Source of the DNA: Spirochaetia bacterium
GTDB lineage: Bacteria; Spirochaetota; Leptospiria; Leptospirales; Leptonemataceae
Length of the DNA stretch: 64,000 nt
Assembly (NCBI GenBank): GCA_021413825.1
Contig: JAIOPQ010000010.1
Location: 1-64,000 of the forward strand
Direction of reading: 5' to 3'
The notes beneath the pieces were generated by a model that searched no databases, had not been told where the DNA came from, and saw nothing but the letters and a program-made list of their open reading frames with translations. Positions 33,747-43,395 of the stretch are shown in pieces (positions within the stretch are counted from its first letter, which is position 1; each line of letters begins with the position of its first letter). Both the position numbers and the translations under genes were made by a program.

Positions 33747-36700
33747 TCAATTGTCGAACCAATTGTCTCTTTTTGCAATTTCGCCAACCGGCGTTATTTT
33801 CTCAGCTACGTTTTGGCGGCACGTTTCCTCAGCGACTGCCACTAACTCGGCAGGATAATTCTCACAATTTTCAATTATTTGTTCTGCGACGCTCAGAGGC
33901 AACCGTTGAGCGCGAATGGCTCCGGCCAAATAGTAAGCATAAGATTCGTCGCTTTCGACTCCGGCTGAGTGCGCGCGTGAAACTATCGGCAGCCAATCTT
34001 GCCAAGTGGTCGCGTCAGCGTGTGCAGCGCCAAGAGCAACTCGCTGACAAAAACGCAATACGGCAGGGTCATCCCCCTCATAAGAGCGCAAGCGCTCACG
34101 CACTAGGTCGTCTGCGGCAGGATTACGAATCCGATTTCCAAATGCGGCTATTGTTCTCTCGGATAGGCTCGTAGGGAGCTCACTGAATGGAATTCCGGTG
34201 TCTTTCTTTTCTTGCATAATACCTATTGATTCACTCAACCTGAGCCAATCCGATTGATTTAGGGCCAAGAGTTTTTCATCTATGAGTTCTGCGTTCTTTT
34301 CAAGGACAGTCCATCCACCCCACTGGAGTAGGATTAGTAGAGTAAACTGAATATTAGCCGCACCTGCCGAAAGTATTTGTTCTTCCCACCAGTTGGCTGC
34401 GCCAGCCCGCAATCTGGCATACCTGGCCCTCCGGCATAGGGAAACTCTTGAATCATGCAAGTTCGGTGCATCGTCGCAGGTCTCGCTCTTAGAGGTAATG
34501 CCCGCGCTAAGGTTTGCAAGGACAAAGAAAAGCCACCTTTCACCAAAGAGGTGCCGGGCTTGTTCCACAAGTTCATTCCAAGGTTCCAATTCGGTTGCCC
34601 ATCCTGACGCCGGACGTTCTGCAAGCTTGAGACTGGTTTCGATCACCCTACGGCAATCTTCAGTCCTGCTAGTTGCTTCAGGACCCAAACTATCGGCGGA
34701 GTATGAGGCAAACGAGTCCATTAGGTGATAACGGCTCCATAGATTCTTCAACGGGATGGGCTGACGGTCTTGGAAGACAATCGCGTACCGCTGTGGCCAG
34801 AGGGCATTTAGGAAATTTGCGATACTAGATCCACGACGTATTCCAGCTAAGGGATATTGAGCAAGGGAAAAGTCTAAGACCTTAGTGAATCGACTGGCGT
34901 CCGATTCTACATAATCACTCTTTCCACCATGAAGGAAATGAGTCAGGCGTTTCGTCTCATCCTTGCCATCCCCCATAATTACTGTGATTTGTTCCTCCTC
35001 GAGTTGTGCCAATGCACCGAGGTACAGACCGAATCCTATCCAAGCGGTCCGTTGCGGGCCTGATGCAGCTTTCACCGCCGCTAACCAGCGACTCAAAATG
35101 TCTTCTAGTGATGCATTGGCCTTGATCAGTTCAATGAGAAACATGGCGTAATCATTGTGTGGATTCGAATCGAGCAGATGAAAGCATCGCTCTAGAAGTT
35201 CTTCTTGTCCGTTTTGTCTAGGTAAGATAAGAGCGTCTTGATGGCGAAATGGGCGCCCGCTACGCGTGTTGATTAGGCCAATTCCGTTCAAGACCATAGT
35301 GACCACTTTCTTCATTGATCTAGGTTGCTGTGCGAAAACCCAATCAGCCAATAGTGTCGCGGCTAATGTTTTGGGATGTCGCGTATTCCTGTACCCCTCT
35401 GCTTTGGATAGTTCCTCGAGTCTATCAACAAGGGAAGAAAGTTCGCCTTTGTTGAAGCAGCCAGCATAGAAGCGAGTAACATTATACCAAAAGAAATCTC
35501 GAGACAAGGCATCGAATCGATCCGGTAGTGTCCCGCTGACGGGGTTACCAGCGGGCGAATAAGGAGCTGTTTCATAAAGGTGGCGGGCTGCGAAATACTC
35601 TCGAAGGGGTTGGACTTCGAATTCATAGGTCCCTTCCACTCTTGAAACCAGAGCGACAACCCGTTCGACCATGCCATCGAAGAGCGGGGCTACGAGCGAT
35701 GAATCGTGTCCTTCCTCGTTCAGATAATCTGAAACGAGCTGTCGTAAGCGCTCACTGCTGACACTCCCGCGATTCTGCGCGGTTTGGGCTTCAGAATGCA
35801 GAATCCACGCGAGATATCGATGAATGTCTAAGAGCAAATCTCGATGATCCCGCACTACGTTTGATTTTTCAGCCTCCCGGCTGAAGAAGAGTTCAACGTA
35901 ATTATCATAAAGAGCTGTCCTTTTATCGGGTAGAGATCCGCCCCTGGTTTGGATTAGGCTCAACAAAATCGCTAATTGCATGGGATTCCTGGCCAATTCC
36001 TTCAAGTGAGGTTGATCCAGTTTCTCGCGTAGAATTCTTCGGACCTCAGCCGCCTCCTTTCCCGGCAGGCGCCTGGCAATTAGCCATTTTTCTGCGTATT
36101 GTTCGATTAAAGGTCGGTTAATGGACGCAAGGTGGTAGAAGCTGAAGGTCCCATCCGGCATAGCCGGCGAATTAACAAACGCCGCTGGTCGCGTCGTAAC
36201 AACTGTTTGTAAGGAAACCGCGACTTCCTCGATTCTGCCGATCCCCTTCGTAATGTGGTCGATGACATCGCGGCGCCGGCCAATGTCAGCTACTTCATCT
36301 AGACCATCAAAAACAATTAGTAGTGCGCTGATTCTTGCGACTGCGTGAAAGTCGGATACATCAAAAGCGGCTCCTCCGGAATAGTGGCTGACTTGTGCCG
36401 CCAAAAAGGACTCCAGTGATTTCAACCAGTCCTCAGGCAATTGCGCACTGGCTTCCGCCGCAAACGGATTCTGGCGATTAAGCCAAAGGGCGAAATCTCG
36501 ACAATCGACTTTGAACGGAAGCCGTACGGGCGACAGACGATGTCCTTGAGGAATACGTTCATCGCTTATCCCCTCGTTTAGTATTCGACTCCGATGTATT
36601 TGACAAACGTATTGAACGATAGTTGACTTACCTTGGCCTGGGGCTCCTTCGAGGACAGTGCGCTTTAGGTGTTCCTGAGTGGCCGAATGTAGCAACAGAG

Positions 36701-37454
36701 TTGCGGCACCGGTTCCCTCATCGACTCCGCTGTTTCGTCCAATCTGATTAGCTATTGCGCTGAATGTAAAGAGGTGCCTACGATGCTGCATTTCTTTTGA
36801 CGCACCATCACGAAAATTCAAGGGAACGTCTATGAAAAGGTCGAGTAATTTATTCTGTAATTCTACTTGTTTAAAGCGAACTTCAGTGTCTCGTTGGAAC
36901 TGATCGCGCAAAAAGGCTTTGATAGCGCTTGTGCGGCGATTCGCGTGTTCACCTAAACCACTTTCAACAATCGCGCGAAGAATATCTTGGCTACTCAGAA
37001 TTTCAGGATAGGCCCATTTGATATTCCAGCTGTCGTCGAGTCGACGGTTCAAATCGTCTCGCCACCAACATTGCGCTGGAATCGGTAGATACTCACTAAA
37101 TACCTCTTGAACAAGGTCTATTGACCCGACGCTTGGATGTGCCGTGCCGGGAACGTTCGTTAATAGGTAATATTCTTTAGCTCCTTTCGGAATCAGATCT
37201 CGGACTTTAGGTGCTTCTTTTTCTACGATGTCTTTAAGCCATTCGCGGCTTATCGGATCGGATGCCTTTCGAACAAATTTGACTTGATAGACTACAAACC
37301 CATCTTCCCCCGAAAAGCGGGATACTGCGTCTCGACCACCGTCGGGTTGTGCAATAGGAAAGCACTGAGTTCGGGGGAATGCTTTGGTAAGCAGGGCTTG
37401 GCAAACTTCTTGAAAACGTTCAGGCCCTAATTGTTCCAATGAATAATCCATCAC
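33747..37454 (-). CDS. Mrr-like nuclease fused to NACHT STAND ATPase (candidate anti-phage protein)
   Basis: This single 1,235-residue protein has three parts. Residues 1-160 hold a restriction-endonuclease-like domain with PDGGRDA (Asp42) and VYQVKF (Gln57, Lys59), the PD-(D/E)xK core of Mrr-type nucleases. Residues 265-600 form a NACHT ATPase: Walker A EGAPGQGKST near 270 and Walker B LLIVFDGLDEVAD near 380. A TTRPAAF-type sensor lies near 430 and a winged-helix-like FEVQPLREYFAARHLYE segment near 635. The C-terminal 590 residues look helical and may sense a trigger. The layout matches bacterial NACHT/Avs-type defence proteins, in which the ATPase oligomerises on a phage signal and unleashes the nuclease. 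The start is GTG 37454 or ATG 37451. It lies between tRNA-Asp and a non-coding stretch, with no partner gene. Confidence 0.85.
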   Translation of the reverse strand: MMDYSLEQLGPERFQEVCQALLTKAFPRTQCFPIAQPDGGRDAVSRFSGEDGFVVYQVKFVRKASDPISREWLKDIVEKEAPKVRDLIPKGAKEYYLLTNVPGTAHPSVGSIDLVQEVFSEYLPIPAQCWWRDDLNRRLDDSWNIKWAYPEILSSQDILRAIVESGLGEHANRRTSAIKAFLRDQFQRDTEVRFKQVELQNKLLDLFIDVPLNFRDGASKEMQHRRHLFTFSAIANQIGRNSGVDEGTGAATLLLHSATQEHLKRTVLEGAPGQGKSTIVQYVCQIHRSRILNEGISDERIPQGHRLSPVRLPFKVDCRDFALWLNRQNPFAAEASAQLPEDWLKSLESFLAAQVSHYSGGAAFDVSDFHAVARISALLIVFDGLDEVADIGRRRDVIDHITKGIGRIEEVAVSLQTVVTTRPAAFVNSPAMPDGTFSFYHLASINRPLIEQYAEKWLIARRLPGKEAAEVRRILREKLDQPHLKELARNPMQLAILLSLIQTRGGSLPDKRTALYDNYVELFFSREAEKSNVVRDHRDLLLDIHRYLAWILHSEAQTAQNRGSVSSERLRQLVSDYLNEEGHDSSLVAPLFDGMVERVVALVSRVEGTYEFEVQPLREYFAARHLYETAPYSPAGNPVSGTLPDRFDALSRDFFWYNVTRFYAGCFNKGELSSLVDRLEELSKAEGYRNTRHPKTLAATLLADWVFAQQPRSMKKVVTMVLNGIGLINTRSGRPFRHQDALILPRQNGQEELLERCFHLLDSNPHNDYAMFLIELIKANASLEDILSRWLAAVKAASGPQRTAWIGFGLYLGALAQLEEEQITVIMGDGKDETKRLTHFLHGGKSDYVESDASRFTKVLDFSLAQYPLAGIRRGSSIANFLNALWPQRYAIVFQDRQPIPLKNLWSRYHLMDSFASYSADSLGPEATSRTEDCRRVIETSLKLAERPASGWATELEPWNELVEQARHLFGERWLFFVLANLSAGITSKSETCDDAPNLHDSRVSLCRRARYARLRAGAANWWEEQILSAGAANIQFTLLILLQWGGWTVLEKNAELIDEKLLALNQSDWLRLSESIGIMQEKKDTGIPFSELPTSLSERTIAAFGNRIRNPAADDLVRERLRSYEGDDPAVLRFCQRVALGAAHADATTWQDWLPIVSRAHSAGVESDESYAYYLAGAIRAQRLPLSVAEQIIENCENYPAELVAVAEETCRQNVAEKITPVGEIAKRDNWFDN

Positions 37455-37839
37455 GCTTCAATCCTTCAAAACTTGAGTGAAGCAACCGCAAGGTTCCGAC
37501 CGCACAAGACTTTTTTGATTTCTGATGGGGAACCTGGTTCGAGCTCCGCGCTACCGCAATCGAGGGGTGCGAACTTGAGGCAGGGTCTTACTGCTAGCGA
37601 AAATCCACTCGAACCACCTACCTTCGCAGATGTTTCCCTCGGTCCGTCCATGGACCGACGGCGCGACCGCACCTCCTGTTGCGTGCGCAGTCTCTGCCCG
37701 CGATCATCCGGCTGTGCGAAAACAAGCCGTTCACAGTTTGAGTTCCCATTGTGTGACATCCTTATCGCGCAACTGCGCCGCTTCCGCCTGTCGAATGAAA
37801 CACTGAGCTCAAGTTGCTGGCTCATTTCGCCCCTCAATC
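37455..37839. other. Gap of about 385 bases without a recognised gene
   Basis: Between the NACHT gene and the second propeller gene both strands have open frames of about 125-132 codons, but they are low in recognisable sequence and overlap each other, so I treat them as chance. Visible features are a hairpin CGGTCC-N6-GGACCG (37640-37657) and the string AGCTCCGC (37542-37549) preceded by GGTTC, which echoes the 3' end of tRNA-Asp. The region may be the far edge of an old insertion. Confidence 0.4.
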
Positions 37840-38976
37840 TCACATTGGATCAGTCGCAAATATTTCATTGATCGGACTGGACATGCTTCCGGTAATAATC
37901 ACACCGCCGAGAGTTACGCCGCTCTGGGGATTCATTGTCGTCATGGTTCCATCTGAGTTTCGCGCATAAGTAAAAAGGACTCCGCCACCCGGATTGAGCG
38001 CGTAACCAAACTTTCCCTGGGCTTCAATGGAAATTCCAAACGCATTTGCACCGCCGCTGGCATTGGTGGCGAGTGAGGTTAAGACGCCAGTATTCGGATC
38101 AAAGCTGAGCGTTCGCAGGCCATTGCTCGACGCGTATACATAGTTTCCAAAAACTGTGAGGCTGTAAGATCCAGCAGCAAAAGGGAGTGAACTACGCAAT
38201 GTCAGAGCTCCCGTAGATTGATTCACAGCATAGGATTCCACATTGGTACTTGTAACGACAAAGAGATAGTTGCCGCCCGAATCAAAGCCGATGGTTTGAA
38301 TGTTTCCGGTCACGCCCAGTGTATTTGGGCCATCCGCTAAGGCACCGGTATTCCCATCGATGATGCGCGAAGCGATTGTTGTGTTGTTTCCACAATAGAG
38401 AAATTTTCCTCCAGGATGGGCGGCTGCTCCCTGATTGTTATTGCAAATAGTGGACGGGTTAAAGCTTTGAATTGGTGTAAGCAGTCCAGAAGAAGATACA
38501 CGCAGGGTTACTACAGCACCCGATCCCCCGGAACTGCTTACAAATACAAACCTCTGCAGTGCATCATAGGTAATGCCATTCAGAGTGGTGGCGGCAATCG
38601 TAAGATCGCCCAGATTTACGAGCGCTCCTGTACCTGGCGTTACCCTTAGTTGAGAAACCGTTGTTGAATTCTGCGTATAAATGAATTTACCGTTGATCTC
38701 GGTTGTCATCCAACTCGGACTGGGTACGGCCAATTTGGGGGCAATCTGGGTCAGGGCGCCAGTCTCCAGGTTAACTGAATACTGGAGTACAAAACCGCTT
38801 TGGTCCGTCGCATAGTAATAACGCGGTTTCAGAATCTTTAACCAGAATAGGGAAAGGAGGGAGGAGCAACCAGGATCGCCAAGGTCAGCGCAGGATGCGT
38901 TGACCTTGCAAGCAGTTGAGAGCAAAAAACCAAGACATAGGGGAAGAATTGAAAGGTGGGTCAGCCGAAGCTGCAT
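37840..38976 (-). CDS. Beta-propeller (YVTN-like) lipoprotein, second copy type
   Basis: This 378-residue lipoprotein has signal peptide LSILPLCLGFLLSTAC (lipobox STAC). After the lipid site comes CKVNASCADLGDPGCSS, with the same cysteine spacing style as the propeller protein at 18848-19948. About seven blades follow, with NGKFIYTQNSTTVSQLRVTP, GGKFLYCGNNTTIASRIIDG and GNYLFVVTSTNVESYAVNQS as examples. Each blade ends in a TGALT-like turn. Function is unknown; an adhesin or surface scaffold is possible. It is paralogous in layout to the first propeller but divergent in sequence. Confidence 0.82.
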   Translation of the reverse strand: MQLRLTHLSILPLCLGFLLSTACKVNASCADLGDPGCSSLLSLFWLKILKPRYYYATDQSGFVLQYSVNLETGALTQIAPKLAVPSPSWMTTEINGKFIYTQNSTTVSQLRVTPGTGALVNLGDLTIAATTLNGITYDALQRFVFVSSSGGSGAVVTLRVSSSGLLTPIQSFNPSTICNNNQGAAAHPGGKFLYCGNNTTIASRIIDGNTGALADGPNTLGVTGNIQTIGFDSGGNYLFVVTSTNVESYAVNQSTGALTLRSSLPFAAGSYSLTVFGNYVYASSNGLRTLSFDPNTGVLTSLATNASGGANAFGISIEAQGKFGYALNPGGGVLFTYARNSDGTMTTMNPQSGVTLGGVIITGSMSSPINEIFATDPM

Positions 38977-39048
38977 GGCGATCGTTCTGCAAAATCGGAC
39001 TGGCCTGTCAGCAAGAAATTCGCTTAAGCAGCGATGCGCATTGAGTCC

Positions 39049-39963
39049 TCAGCGCACCAGCGGTATTGCGCGTGGGACTATGGAATATGTTAGCTGACCG
39101 GCCGAGGACTCGTATATCTCACCGTCTGCTTCACCCTTTACCTTGAATTTGCTGCCAATCTGGATTTCACTCGTCTGAAATTGAACGATTCCCGGAAATT
39201 CTGCAACACGGCCGGCATACACAAGATTGCTTTTTAAGACGAGTTGCAGTTTGCTAACGCCTGCAATCAAAACAATATTGAAGAGTCCATCGTCAAGAGT
39301 CGCCGTAGGAGCCCAGTTCATGCCGGCCCCGTTGAATCGACCGTTGCAAGCAAAAAAGTTCAGCGGGCTTACATCCATGGTTTTACTGGCTCCGGAGGGA
39401 TCGATCCATTTGAGTTGCATGGGTTTGGCGCGATATGCTATGAGCGAATAGAGCGTGTGATAGAGATATGCGATGGTTCCAACTCGAAACGATGAATTCT
39501 CCCGATTAAACATGATATCACCCGCAACGCCTGCTGAGGCAATATTCATGAAGTGAATAACACGGTCGCCTATCGTTAATTTTCCGCAGTCCGCCTTCTT
39601 GATTCGATTTTCTACAAGCGCCGTTTCGTAATCCGGGCTCATTTGTCGCAAAGCGCGCGAGAAATCACCACCACTTCCGAGATTAATGATCCCAATTCCC
39701 ACCTTGTCATTGATAACCTTGCCATTCTCAAAATACCCGTTCACAACCTCGTTTACAGTTCCATCGCCACCGGCCACAAGGATCTGCTCCACGTTACCCC
39801 TTTGGAGCAACTTACGTACTTGATGCGTAGCATCCAGTCGTTCAGTTGTCTTATATACATCAAATGAGCCAAGCTTCGAAAGTAGTTCCGGTTTCAATTG
39901 CAGAAACAACGATTCGCCTTTGCCGCCACGGCTTGCAGGATTAAGGATAACGATTCGTTTCAT
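39049..39963 (-). CDS. Diacylglycerol/lipid kinase (DagK/YegS family)
   Basis: This 304-residue kinase transfers phosphate from ATP to a lipid hydroxyl such as diacylglycerol. The catalytic N-terminal domain has IVILNPASRGGKGE and, near 70, ILVAGGDGTVNEVVNGYF (GGDGT motif). GIINLGSGGDFSRAL follows, then C-terminal FFACNGRFNGAGMNWAP. I chose ATG 39963 because AGGGAGG lies seven bases upstream; the longest frame adds six residues. It is downstream of glpD and the ADPS-like gene, which supports a role in glycerolipid or ether-lipid synthesis. Confidence 0.9.
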   Translation of the reverse strand: MKRIVILNPASRGGKGESLFLQLKPELLSKLGSFDVYKTTERLDATHQVRKLLQRGNVEQILVAGGDGTVNEVVNGYFENGKVINDKVGIGIINLGSGGDFSRALRQMSPDYETALVENRIKKADCGKLTIGDRVIHFMNIASAGVAGDIMFNRENSSFRVGTIAYLYHTLYSLIAYRAKPMQLKWIDPSGASKTMDVSPLNFFACNGRFNGAGMNWAPTATLDDGLFNIVLIAGVSKLQLVLKSNLVYAGRVAEFPGIVQFQTSEIQIGSKFKVKGEADGEIYESSAGQLTYSIVPRAIPLVR

Positions 39964-39977
39964 TTGGTTTCCTCCCT

Positions 39978-41609
39978 TCATGTCGGAATGGCTAATCGAC
40001 GTTGTACCAATTCCAGTTCAGCCGCACTCTTTTCCTGACTCCACTTGAGCTCTTTTGCAGCCACAGATGCGATCTCGCGCAACAGGCCGTCTTCCGGGAG
40101 GCCCATTGTTGCAAATGCTGTGCGACGAGTCACTATATCTAGCAGCGTGACTGCCATCTCCTCGCGGATTGCAAAAACGACCTCTGCCAGAATCTCTCCG
40201 TCTGGATTCTTTGGACTGGCAAGCGCAGGCGTTTCTCTCGCAATATCGAGGACTCGAGTGTAATCTGTCCCATAACTATGCACCAGGTAGGTGATAGTCC
40301 CGGCAGTAAAATCCGGATTGTTCTGAATTGCGCCCCGCATAAACACATCAAGATCTTTCATTTCTGATCCATAAAGCGGTCGCAGTCTTGTTCTGCTGGC
40401 TGGTAAAGAACATTCCAGATGCTTTTCAGCTACCTTCATTACGCTCTCTGCAAGATTTCTGCTTGTTGTGTATTTACCGCCTTCAACGGTAATCAAGCCA
40501 GCCATGCCTTCTTCTGCGCCGTCAAATATCTCATAACGTCTAGAAGAAGAGTATGTGCTTTCTGTATGCGTGTCGGTTAACGGGCGCAGGCCACCGTATA
40601 CATGAATAATGTCCTTGTAACGAACCACTTCTTTGCCAAACGTAGCGTTGATTTCAGTAAGGAATTCTTCAATGCTTGCGCGTGAAACTCTGTACTCGTC
40701 CGGGTTTCCCTTGTATTCTTTGTCGGTAGTTCCTATGAGAGACTTTCCGCGCCATGGGATTGCAAAGAAGTGGCGCTTAGCCGGAGTCTGCAGGACTAGC
40801 GCATGGTCTTTTGTGATCGGCGGAACAAGAATATGAATTCCTTCTGACATGCGAATTCCATGTTCTGATTGTTTCCCGGCGGCTGCGTCGAGCAATTTGC
40901 CGGCCCAGGGTCCACCACTGTTGATCACAAGTGAGCCACGGACAACTGTGCTTTTTCCCGTCAGGCGATCCTGGGCAACGACTCCTGCAATTTGACCGTC
41001 TGTACCGTGAACAAATTCCTTAACCTCTGCATAGTTGCTGACACGCGCGCCGCAGGCCACGGCAGATTTAATGAAGGCAAGCGTGAGTCTCTCAGGAAAC
41101 AGACTCTGGCAATCATAGTAAACGTGGCCTCCCTTCAGTTTTGCATTGTCCAGAATTGGAGCAATCTTAACTACTTCCTCTCTCGAAAGTGAGTGATGGT
41201 GCGGGAGCTTTTTAGAACGATCGCGCGTGTACCCCTTATCCAGTGACAGCATGTCGTATAAAATCATGCCAAGTTTTAGCACCCAGCGATTGGATGAAAT
41301 TCCCGGATACGCCGGAATTAGAAAAGGCAAAGGATACACAAAGTTAGGAGCAATGTCTTCCAGAATTCTTCTTTCGCGGAGCGATTCTCTAACAAGACCA
41401 AGCTCGAAATAGCTCAGGTAGCGCAGCCCGCCATGGATTAACTTGGACGTTGCAGCAGACGTTGCGCCCCCGAAATCTGATTTTTCAAAAAGAGCTACAC
41501 GTAATCCGCGACTGGCTGCCTCGTATGCAACGCATGCACCGGAGATCCCGCCTCCAACTACAATCACATCAAAACTTCTGACCTCTGGATGCTCAATGTA
41601 TCGTTTCAT
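39978..41609 (-). CDS. glpD: Glycerol-3-phosphate dehydrogenase, FAD-dependent
   Basis: GlpD oxidises sn-glycerol 3-phosphate to dihydroxyacetone phosphate at the cytoplasmic membrane and passes electrons to quinone. The 543-residue protein opens with VIVVGGGISGACVAYEAASR, the FAD Rossmann site, then SKLIHGGLRYLSYFELGLVR. GGPWAGKLLD and VYGGLRPLTD follow, and the C-terminal domain has EGGKYTTSRNLAE and IREEMAVTLLDIVTRRTAFA. Its position between the ADPS-like gene and a lipid kinase suggests that here it supplies DHAP or consumes glycerol phosphate for lipid synthesis. Confidence 0.92.
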   Translation of the reverse strand: MKRYIEHPEVRSFDVIVVGGGISGACVAYEAASRGLRVALFEKSDFGGATSAATSKLIHGGLRYLSYFELGLVRESLRERRILEDIAPNFVYPLPFLIPAYPGISSNRWVLKLGMILYDMLSLDKGYTRDRSKKLPHHHSLSREEVVKIAPILDNAKLKGGHVYYDCQSLFPERLTLAFIKSAVACGARVSNYAEVKEFVHGTDGQIAGVVAQDRLTGKSTVVRGSLVINSGGPWAGKLLDAAAGKQSEHGIRMSEGIHILVPPITKDHALVLQTPAKRHFFAIPWRGKSLIGTTDKEYKGNPDEYRVSRASIEEFLTEINATFGKEVVRYKDIIHVYGGLRPLTDTHTESTYSSSRRYEIFDGAEEGMAGLITVEGGKYTTSRNLAESVMKVAEKHLECSLPASRTRLRPLYGSEMKDLDVFMRGAIQNNPDFTAGTITYLVHSYGTDYTRVLDIARETPALASPKNPDGEILAEVVFAIREEMAVTLLDIVTRRTAFATMGLPEDGLLREIASVAAKELKWSQEKSAAELELVQRRLAIPT

Positions 41610-43291
41610 ACTGTCTCTCCCTTTGTTTTCTGTGTGCCAAGTCCAAGGACTCCCGGATTCAAGATGCCGTGCGGATCCAGAAATCCCTTGATTGCTTTAA
41701 TCACGCCCATGCCCGTTGCTCCTATTTCCCCAGGCAGCCACCGCGCAAGCAGACGCCCAATCCCATGGTGATGTGTGATAGACGCTCCGCTCGCTTGAAT
41801 CGCATCAACAATAGAACTGTGGTATTTTAAGAATTCATCGCGCGCCATCTTTCCCATAAAGATGAAATACAGGTTGGCTCCTTGCGGATAGAAATGCGAC
41901 AGGTGGGTTGTGACTATTGTTCCTGGTCTTGAGTGACAGACAGCCCGGACATTTTTGTAAACGTGTGGAAGATTTTCCCAGCTTGCTGAGCATTCAAGAG
42001 TATCGAGGACAATCCCAAAATCCATAAGATCGTCGCGCATGTATGGATCCATGAACCTGGATTTTTCCCATTTTGCCGTTACCAGTCCAGTCGAGTTCAT
42101 TGCACCAAATCGATGTGCGATTCGCTTAACGTTTTCATGGACAAGGTTTGCGTATCGTGCGCTTCCATCTGCCCAACCAATAAGCAGGCAGCGTTTATTT
42201 TGTTTTAGTCTCCACAGTTTGAAAAGCCACTCCAGGGGCGTTCCTGCTACTCCGTATAAATGCAATGCAAGATCCGTTTCCTCAGGATCAGAAAGTCTAA
42301 ACACAGACGGAAGACCTGTTTGTGACTGCATAATTTCTCGTGTTGCCCCAAGACCTGATTCAAAATCAGGGAACATGAAACTGAAGCGCCTGCGGTTCTG
42401 GGGAAGGAAGCGGCGGATTCGCAATGTTGCAGAAACCAGAATTCCAAAAGATCCCTCGCTTCCCATCATCATTGAATCCAGGTCCGGGCCTGCAGCGGTT
42501 GCCGGTACCACTGCGGTTACGAGTTTGCCGATTGGAGTTACATATCGCTGCGCGATTACTATATCTTCAATCTTTCCGAAGTAGGTTGAATTCTGCCCGG
42601 CACCTCGCGTGACAATCCAACCTCCAACGGTTGTAAACTCGAATGATTGCGGAAAGTGGCCGCACGTATAGTTGTGCGGTGAGTTTTGTTGCTCCTTTGC
42701 CTTCTGAAGGAATTCTTCGAGCGCGGGGCCAGTAATTCCGCTTTCGACTGTAACTGTTTCGCTGATTGCATCAAGCTTGATCACTCGATTCATTCGCGCA
42801 GCAAGATTTAACGTGACCCCACCGCTGGTTGCTTCAAATCCCCGGGTTACACTCGAGCCTGCGCCCATTGCCTGAACGGGAATGCGATGCTCGGAACAGT
42901 ATTGGACGATCGCGGCCACGTCATTCTCATCGCGGGGTAACAGGACAGCGTCCGGCGTATTTTCAATGATATGTTCGCGCAGGCGCAACAGATCGTACAT
43001 TGTTTTACCGTACGCAGCGCGGATACGGTCATAGGCTCCCGTAAGAACGTTATGCGCTCCTATCATGGTGCAGAAAGCTGCCAGATGATCTGGTGCAAGG
43101 GAGTTTTTGAGTGTGACTTCAACCTGTTCGGTACATGGTTGCGGTGTTTCGAAGTCGGCCGGTTTGAGTTTCAAACGATCCTGCAGGATGCTTACCAGAC
43201 GATCATTTGGATGTTTGAATGCGTCCGGTTTTCCCCAGCGAAATAGGGATCTGTACGATCCTTCAGGTGTATGTTTTACCCAGTTGGCCAT
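41606..43291 (-). CDS. Alkyl-DHAP-synthase-like FAD oxidase
   Basis: This 561-residue flavoenzyme resembles alkyldihydroxyacetonephosphate synthase (AGPS), which replaces the acyl chain of acyl-DHAP by a fatty alcohol to make ether lipids. AGPS-like features are QSFEFTTVGGWIVTRGAGQN, NSTYFGKIEDIVIAQRYVTP, DTLECSASWENL, and THLSHFYPQGANLYFIF. The catalytic histidine run is retained as SITHHHGIGR. The FAD site GAGSSVTRGFEA lies near residue 145. It overlaps glpD by four bases, and with the lipid kinase makes a likely lipid operon. Exact product not proven. Confidence 0.82.
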   Translation of the reverse strand: MANWVKHTPEGSYRSLFRWGKPDAFKHPNDRLVSILQDRLKLKPADFETPQPCTEQVEVTLKNSLAPDHLAAFCTMIGAHNVLTGAYDRIRAAYGKTMYDLLRLREHIIENTPDAVLLPRDENDVAAIVQYCSEHRIPVQAMGAGSSVTRGFEATSGGVTLNLAARMNRVIKLDAISETVTVESGITGPALEEFLQKAKEQQNSPHNYTCGHFPQSFEFTTVGGWIVTRGAGQNSTYFGKIEDIVIAQRYVTPIGKLVTAVVPATAAGPDLDSMMMGSEGSFGILVSATLRIRRFLPQNRRRFSFMFPDFESGLGATREIMQSQTGLPSVFRLSDPEETDLALHLYGVAGTPLEWLFKLWRLKQNKRCLLIGWADGSARYANLVHENVKRIAHRFGAMNSTGLVTAKWEKSRFMDPYMRDDLMDFGIVLDTLECSASWENLPHVYKNVRAVCHSRPGTIVTTHLSHFYPQGANLYFIFMGKMARDEFLKYHSSIVDAIQASGASITHHHGIGRLLARWLPGEIGATGMGVIKAIKGFLDPHGILNPGVLGLGTQKTKGETV

Positions 43292-43395
43292 TGGATTTCC
43301 TAGACCGAACCATTATGCAACGAAATCGAGCACAATGCAATGGGGGCAGGGCAGAACGTCCTTTGGTTAGGGTGAACAGCGAACTCGGCGGGTGA

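Noticed and set aside
37466..37871. ORFs of 125-132 codons on both strands in the gap after the NACHT gene
   Set aside because: They overlap each other, have no domain and no good ribosome site; probably chance frames.
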